Shown one piece after another: positions 60,601 through 64,000 of a stretch of DNA of 64,000 bases (position 1 is the stretch's first letter; each line of letters opens with the position of its first letter). The notes under the pieces were generated by a model. It made no database searches and had not been told where the DNA came from. It saw only the letters and a list, made by a program, of their open reading frames with translations. Source of the DNA: Onthophagus taurus (lineage: Eukaryota > Arthropoda > Insecta > Coleoptera > Scarabaeidae); contig NC_091970.1 of the NCBI RefSeq assembly GCF_036711975.1, forward strand, positions 1,867,501 to 1,931,500, written 5' to 3'. The translations under genes were made by a program, and so were the position numbers.

Positions 60601-63600
60601 CTTGAAATATAACTTTTTAAAGTTAACCTAAAAAATTATCCATTCGTGTTGACACATTTTTTGGGGTTGAGTTCAAATTTCTTTTTCTAGGTTATGTATT
60701 AAATTGAAAAAACCAAATTTGGTGCACTTATACAATTTTCTTTAAGAAATTTAGTGGTGAAATTAGTTTTTTGAAATCTCGATTACTTTTTGAGAAATTA
60801 ATCTTTAAAGATAACCTAAAAAATCGTTTATTAACACATTTTTAGGGTTAAATTTAAATCACTTTTTCTAAGTTGTATATAAAATCGAAATAACCATATT
60901 AATATCATTTATTTAAAATTCTCCAACAATTTTAATGGTGAAATCCATTTTTTGATATCTCAATTACTTCTTGAGATATAACTTTTCAAAGTTAACCTAA
61001 AAAATTACCCATTCATGTTGACACATTTTTTGGGGTTGCGTTCAAATTTTTTTTTCTAGGTTATGTATTAAATTGAAAAAACCAAATTTGGGGCACTTAT
61101 ACAATTTTCTTTGATATATTTATGGGTGAAATTATTTTTTTGATACCTCGATTACTTTTTAAGAAATTAATCTTTAAAGATAACCTAAAAAAACACATTT
61201 TTAGTGTTAAATTTAAACCACTTTTTCTAAGTTGTATATAAAATCGAAATAACCATATTAATATCATTTATTTCAAATTCTCCAACAAATTTAATGGTGA
61301 AATCCATTTTTTGATATCTCAATTAGTTCTTGAGATATAACTTTTCAAAGTTAACCTAAAAAATTACCCATTCATGTTGACACATTTTTTGGGGTTGAGT
61401 TCAAATTTCTTTTTCTAGGTTATGTATTAAATTGAAAAAACCAAATTTGGTGCACTTATACAATTTTCTTTAAGACATTTAGTGGTGAAATTAGTTTTTT
61501 GAAATCTCGATTACTTTTTAAGAAATTAATCTTTAAAGATAACCTAAAAAAACACATTTTTAAGGTTAAATTTAAATCACTTTTTCTAAGTTGTATATAA
61601 AATCGAAATAACCATATTAATACCATTTATTTGAAATTCTCCAACAATTTTAATGGTGAAATCCATTTTTTGATATCTCAATTAGTTCTTGAGATATAAC
61701 TTTTTAAACTTAACCTAAAAAATTACCCATTCATGTTGACACATTTTTTGGGGTTGAGTTCAAATTTCTTTTTCTAGGTTATGTATTAAATCGAAAAAAC
61801 CAAATTTGGGGCACTTATACAATTTTCTTTGATAAATTTAGGGGTGAAATTATTTTTTTGATACCTCGATTACTTTTTAAGAAATTAATCTTTAAAGATA
61901 ACCTAAAAAAACACATTTTTAGTGTTAAATTTAAATCACTTTTTCTAAGTTGTATATAAAATCGAAATAACCATATTAATATCATTTATTTAAAATTCTC
62001 CAACAATTTTAATGGTGAAATCCATTTTTTGATATCTCAATTAGTTCTTGAGATATAACTGTTTAAAGTTAACCTAAAAAATTACCCATTCATGTTGACA
62101 CATTTTTTGGGGTTGAGTTCAAATTTTTTTTTCTAGGTTATGTATTAAATTGAAAAAATCAAATTTGGGGCACTTATACAATTTTCTTTGATAAATTTAG
62201 GGGTGAAATTATTTTTTTGATACCTCGATTACTTTTTAAGAAATTAATCTTTAAAGATAACCTAAAAAAACACATTTTTAGGGTTAAATTTAAATCACTT
62301 TTTCTAAGTTGTATATAAAATCGAAATAACCATATTAATATCATTTATTTCAAATTCTCCAACAATTTTAATGGTGAAATCCATTTTTTGATATCTCAAT
62401 TAGTTCTTGAGATATAACTTTTTAAAATTAACATTATTTTCTAATTTGTTTATATATTCTTTTTTAAGATATAAAGTGTTGTGAATCGACGAATAAAATA
62501 AAATGCAGAGATATTTGCAAAAAAACTTTATCGTTGAAGTCGGGGAATGTTCAAGATGTTATAACGGTTTTGGAGAAGGAAGGATGTGGGCAGCCGTCGT
62601 TCTCGGATTCTTTTTGGGGGTGCTTTTTAAGCGATCACAATATTTCACCGAAATCCGTTGGGGTTTCGACGATTGAAAGAGTTGGAATCGATTCGGCTAA
62701 ATGGCATTGTTGCCAAAAGGCGGTTAGCAATCAATGCAAAGTATTGTGTTCGAAGACTTTCACCAAAGATTGGATGGTGCTTTGGAACGACTTCCAAGTT
62801 AAGTGTTTAAGGCAATTATCCGAAGAAAATTTAAGAACTTGTATCGATGAAGGTAAAACCAACCTTTATTATTTACTCAACTTTTTATTAACAATTTTTT
62901 TGGTAGTTGATGAACCTTGCGAATTAGGCTGCGATGGTTTAAGTTTTTGCACAAATTTCAATAATCGCCCCACAGAGCTATTTCGTTCTTGCACCTCAAT
63001 GGCGGATGAATCAGCTCGATACGACGTCCTCCATTGGCAAGCTCAAAAAGAAATAACCCTCCCGGGAGTCCCCGGATTAACACTTCCATTAAAAAATATT
63101 AGCAAATGTTCCCCAAAAACGTGGAAAGCGGTCGCTTGCGCCTTACAAATACGACCTTGCACGCGATTATCGCATGGAAATCAAATTTGTCGGGAATCTT
63201 GCTTGGAAATTCTTTCGCAATGCGTCGATTGGGAACAAGTTTCAACCGAATTTTCCGCAGAAACCGTTTGTAGCACTTTATCACCAGAAGATCCGAATGT
63301 ATCATGCATTTCCTTGGAGAATTATTTTTATCCGTCAGAAAACAATTATTTAGAAGGTCAAATTTCATCGCCGTGCAAAAATGGGCCGTGTGGACCAAAC
63401 GAAATTTGTTCCATCAATAAAAATTACATTCCAAGAAAAAATTTGCCGTACGTTTGCTCTCCCGGGTGTAAATTGGGCGAAGTTTCCGAGTACATGGTGC
63501 CGGAAGGCACTTATGTAAGACTCCCGTTTCCAACTAACCCAAAGGGGTGCTTAAAAATTTGCAAATGCACCGCGAACGGGATTCAAGAATGTTTCCCGTT

Positions 63601-64000
63601 ACCTTGCGTTGCGTTGAGTCCATGCTGGATGGGGCAAATCCAAGAGAAACCGCATGGTTCAAACTTTGCAATCGAATGTAACACTTGTAGTTGTTACGTA
63701 ACGGAAGTTATTTGCTCGAAAAAACAATGCGAAACGACGATGTTAACAGGAAGAAATACCGCTTATACAACGTTACCATGTAATTGTCCTTTACATTATG
63801 TCCCAGTTTGTGGGAGCAACGGGAATATTTATCCATCAGCGTGTTTAGCAAAGTAAATTTTTTGTTAACACAATTTTAATTCAATCTAATTTATTTTAAT
63901 TTTTGTGCGAAGGTGCGCCGAGCTTAAAGACTCCGATATTGAGTACGAGACGTGTCCGGATCCTTGCAGAGGAAATCCGTGTCGAACTGGAGAGAAATGC
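42644..64000 (+). CDS. RECK: RECK: cysteine-rich, Kazal-motif, GPI-type protease regulator (5' part)
   Basis: Secreted or cell-surface protein that in vertebrates inhibits matrix metalloproteinases and acts with GPR124 in Wnt7 signalling. Exons: 42644-42734, 43385-43437, 49836-49919, 53414-53450, 58954-59310, 62469-62852, 62907-63852 and 63913 onward. They join to exactly 680 codons with no stop. Exon 1 codes a signal peptide (MFATSSFCSK..LILFISTFTFTNCQ). Then come cysteine-knot repeats (EFVCCSHTTGSCKNVCEK; FWECLNATF; ACCPLPQSESCKKSC; EKCCGQSDNENCRKAC; KCCESTNKIKCRDIC), the diagnostic LSFCTNFNNRPTELFRSC, a further Cys-rich part (CKLGEVSEYMVPEGTYVRLP) and the first Kazal-like domain (PCNCPLHYVPVCGSNGNIYP). 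The remaining Kazal domains and GPI signal lie beyond the window. Introns 6 and 7 are only 54 and 60 bases; introns 2-5 carry long tandem arrays. Confidence 0.93.
44613..44745. repeat. Left flanking direct repeat of satellite array 2
   Basis: The segment TTTTATAAAATCAAGATGGC GGAAAAC (split here) through GTTAAAATTTTCTGATTATT recurs at 47563-47690 in the same orientation with few changes. The two copies bracket S369 array 2. Confidence 0.8.
44870..47562. repeat. S369 dimeric satellite array 2 (RECK intron 2)
   Basis: About seven units of the same two-part 365-370 base satellite, same orientation as array 1. The sequence just before it (AATCAAATAAAATGCAAAG.. AGTCAGGTTGAACCCACA, 44822-44862) is also found just before array 1 (40179-40222). 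It is bracketed by the direct repeats at 44613 and 47563. Confidence 0.92.
47563..47690. repeat. Right flanking direct repeat of satellite array 2
   Basis: Second copy of the segment at 44613-44745, joined directly to the end of the satellite within the motif ATCATTTATTTTTTATAAAA. Confidence 0.8.
47700..49835. other. Rest of RECK intron 2
   Basis: AT-rich with pyrimidine-rich runs. TACAGGGTGACCCGGAAATC at 47970 resembles the end of a CAGGGTG element, but no matching second end was seen. No gene recognised. Confidence 0.45.
49936..50200. mobile_element. 265-bp MITE, copy 2, with 8-bp target duplication
   Basis: Inverted copy of the element at 19901-20165, same length, two differences in my reading. 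The octamer ACAAAATC flanks it on both sides (49928-49935 and 50201-50208). It begins only 16 bases after the 5' splice site of RECK intron 3. Confidence 0.92.
50275..52125. repeat. S369 dimeric satellite array 3 (RECK intron 3)
   Basis: About five units of the 369-bp two-part satellite, same orientation as arrays 1, 2 and 4. It follows the MITE by about 75 bases. Confidence 0.92.
52126..53413. other. Rest of RECK intron 3
   Basis: AT-rich except for a sharply CG-rich patch at about 53000-53170 (GGTCCGGGGACCCCCGATTC, GGCGAGTTAAAACCGGCGGC). I recognise no gene in it. It may be foreign or repetitive DNA. Confidence 0.45.
53436..53894 (+). other. Unidentified 152-codon open frame in RECK intron 4
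   Basis: Open frame starting at an ATG that overlaps the end of the 37-nt RECK exon. The translation contains SAAHTFCGVNKFLCQNIFQ and SLWNLQNLLEKIYLGYG. No family recognised and no clear promoter; it could be a decayed retroelement or chance. What follows (53900-54260) has repeated GATGTTG words. Confidence 0.25.
54270..58205. repeat. Higher-order tandem array, ~170-bp monomers, ~685-bp four-monomer period
   Basis: About 23 monomers of 166-175 bases, marked by ATATTGACG(T/A)ATCTGAGAGC at 54308, 54474, 54648, 54814, 54980, 55155 and so on. Four monomer types recur in order, for example one with CTTTCGTCCCAAAAGTTTTT and GGCACATAGTGAAGTAACG, and one with GCTAATAATAAAACAAGG. The CTTTCGTCCCAA type recurs at intervals of 681, 689 and 681 bases. 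The array fills most of RECK intron 4. Confidence 0.93.
58206..58953. other. Rest of RECK intron 4
   Basis: AT- and pyrimidine-rich. No gene or repeat recognised. Confidence 0.5.
59360..62432. repeat. S369 dimeric satellite array 4 (RECK intron 5)
   Basis: About eight units of the two-part satellite, same orientation as the others, filling nearly the whole 3.2-kb intron from 50 bases after the 5' splice site to 36 bases before the 3' one. Several units lack about 10 bases of the TTGTTTTTTAACAC junction between half-units (they read AAAAAACACATTTTTA). Confidence 0.92.

Overview
The window is intron-rich, AT-rich nuclear DNA from an animal, most likely an insect. The reasons are GT-AG introns (several of only 50-65 bases), arthropod-style core promoters (Inr TCAGTT with a TATA box or a DPE), a tandem cluster of SLC17-type phosphate/anion transporters of the kind insects expand, and many short inverted-repeat transposons and satellite-like tandem arrays. 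The order cannot be fixed from sequence alone; a beetle is a guess only.

Layout. (1) 1-31282 holds three tandem, same-strand SLC17/MFS transporter genes, called A, B and C here. A is cut by the left edge, B spans 6262-14803 and C spans 21993-31282. All three have open, correctly phased exons, but their intron positions differ. The space between and inside them is largely repeats: a hAT-type MITE, a 540-bp tandem family, foldback elements with CAGGGTGT ends, decayed LINE and DDE-transposase relics, and two CG-rich tandem arrays that share an inverted motif. (2) 33520-39943 is a compact gene island: ELP6 (minus) head-to-head with the mitochondrial dicarboxylate carrier SLC25A10 (plus), then CFAP210/CCDC173 (minus) tail-to-tail with the carrier. 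(3) 42644-64000 is the 5' part of RECK (plus), reconstructed here from eight exons that join in phase into 680 codons; the 3' end lies beyond the window. Each of its four large introns carries one long tandem array. Three of these arrays, plus a fourth just upstream of the gene, belong to one dimeric satellite of about 369 bp. The other is a higher-order array of four ~170-bp monomers.

The genes do not form one pathway. The transporters are likely plasma- or vesicle-membrane anion cotransporters, ELP6 acts in tRNA wobble modification, SLC25A10 is a mitochondrial carrier, CFAP210 is an axonemal microtubule inner protein, and RECK is a cell-surface protease regulator. The strongest unusual signals are structural: the repeated colonisation of RECK introns by one satellite, two nearly identical 265-bp MITEs with perfect 8-bp target duplications, and two different arrays in neighbouring transporter introns built round the same CG-rich inverted motif. 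I saw no convincing new enzymatic or defence system.
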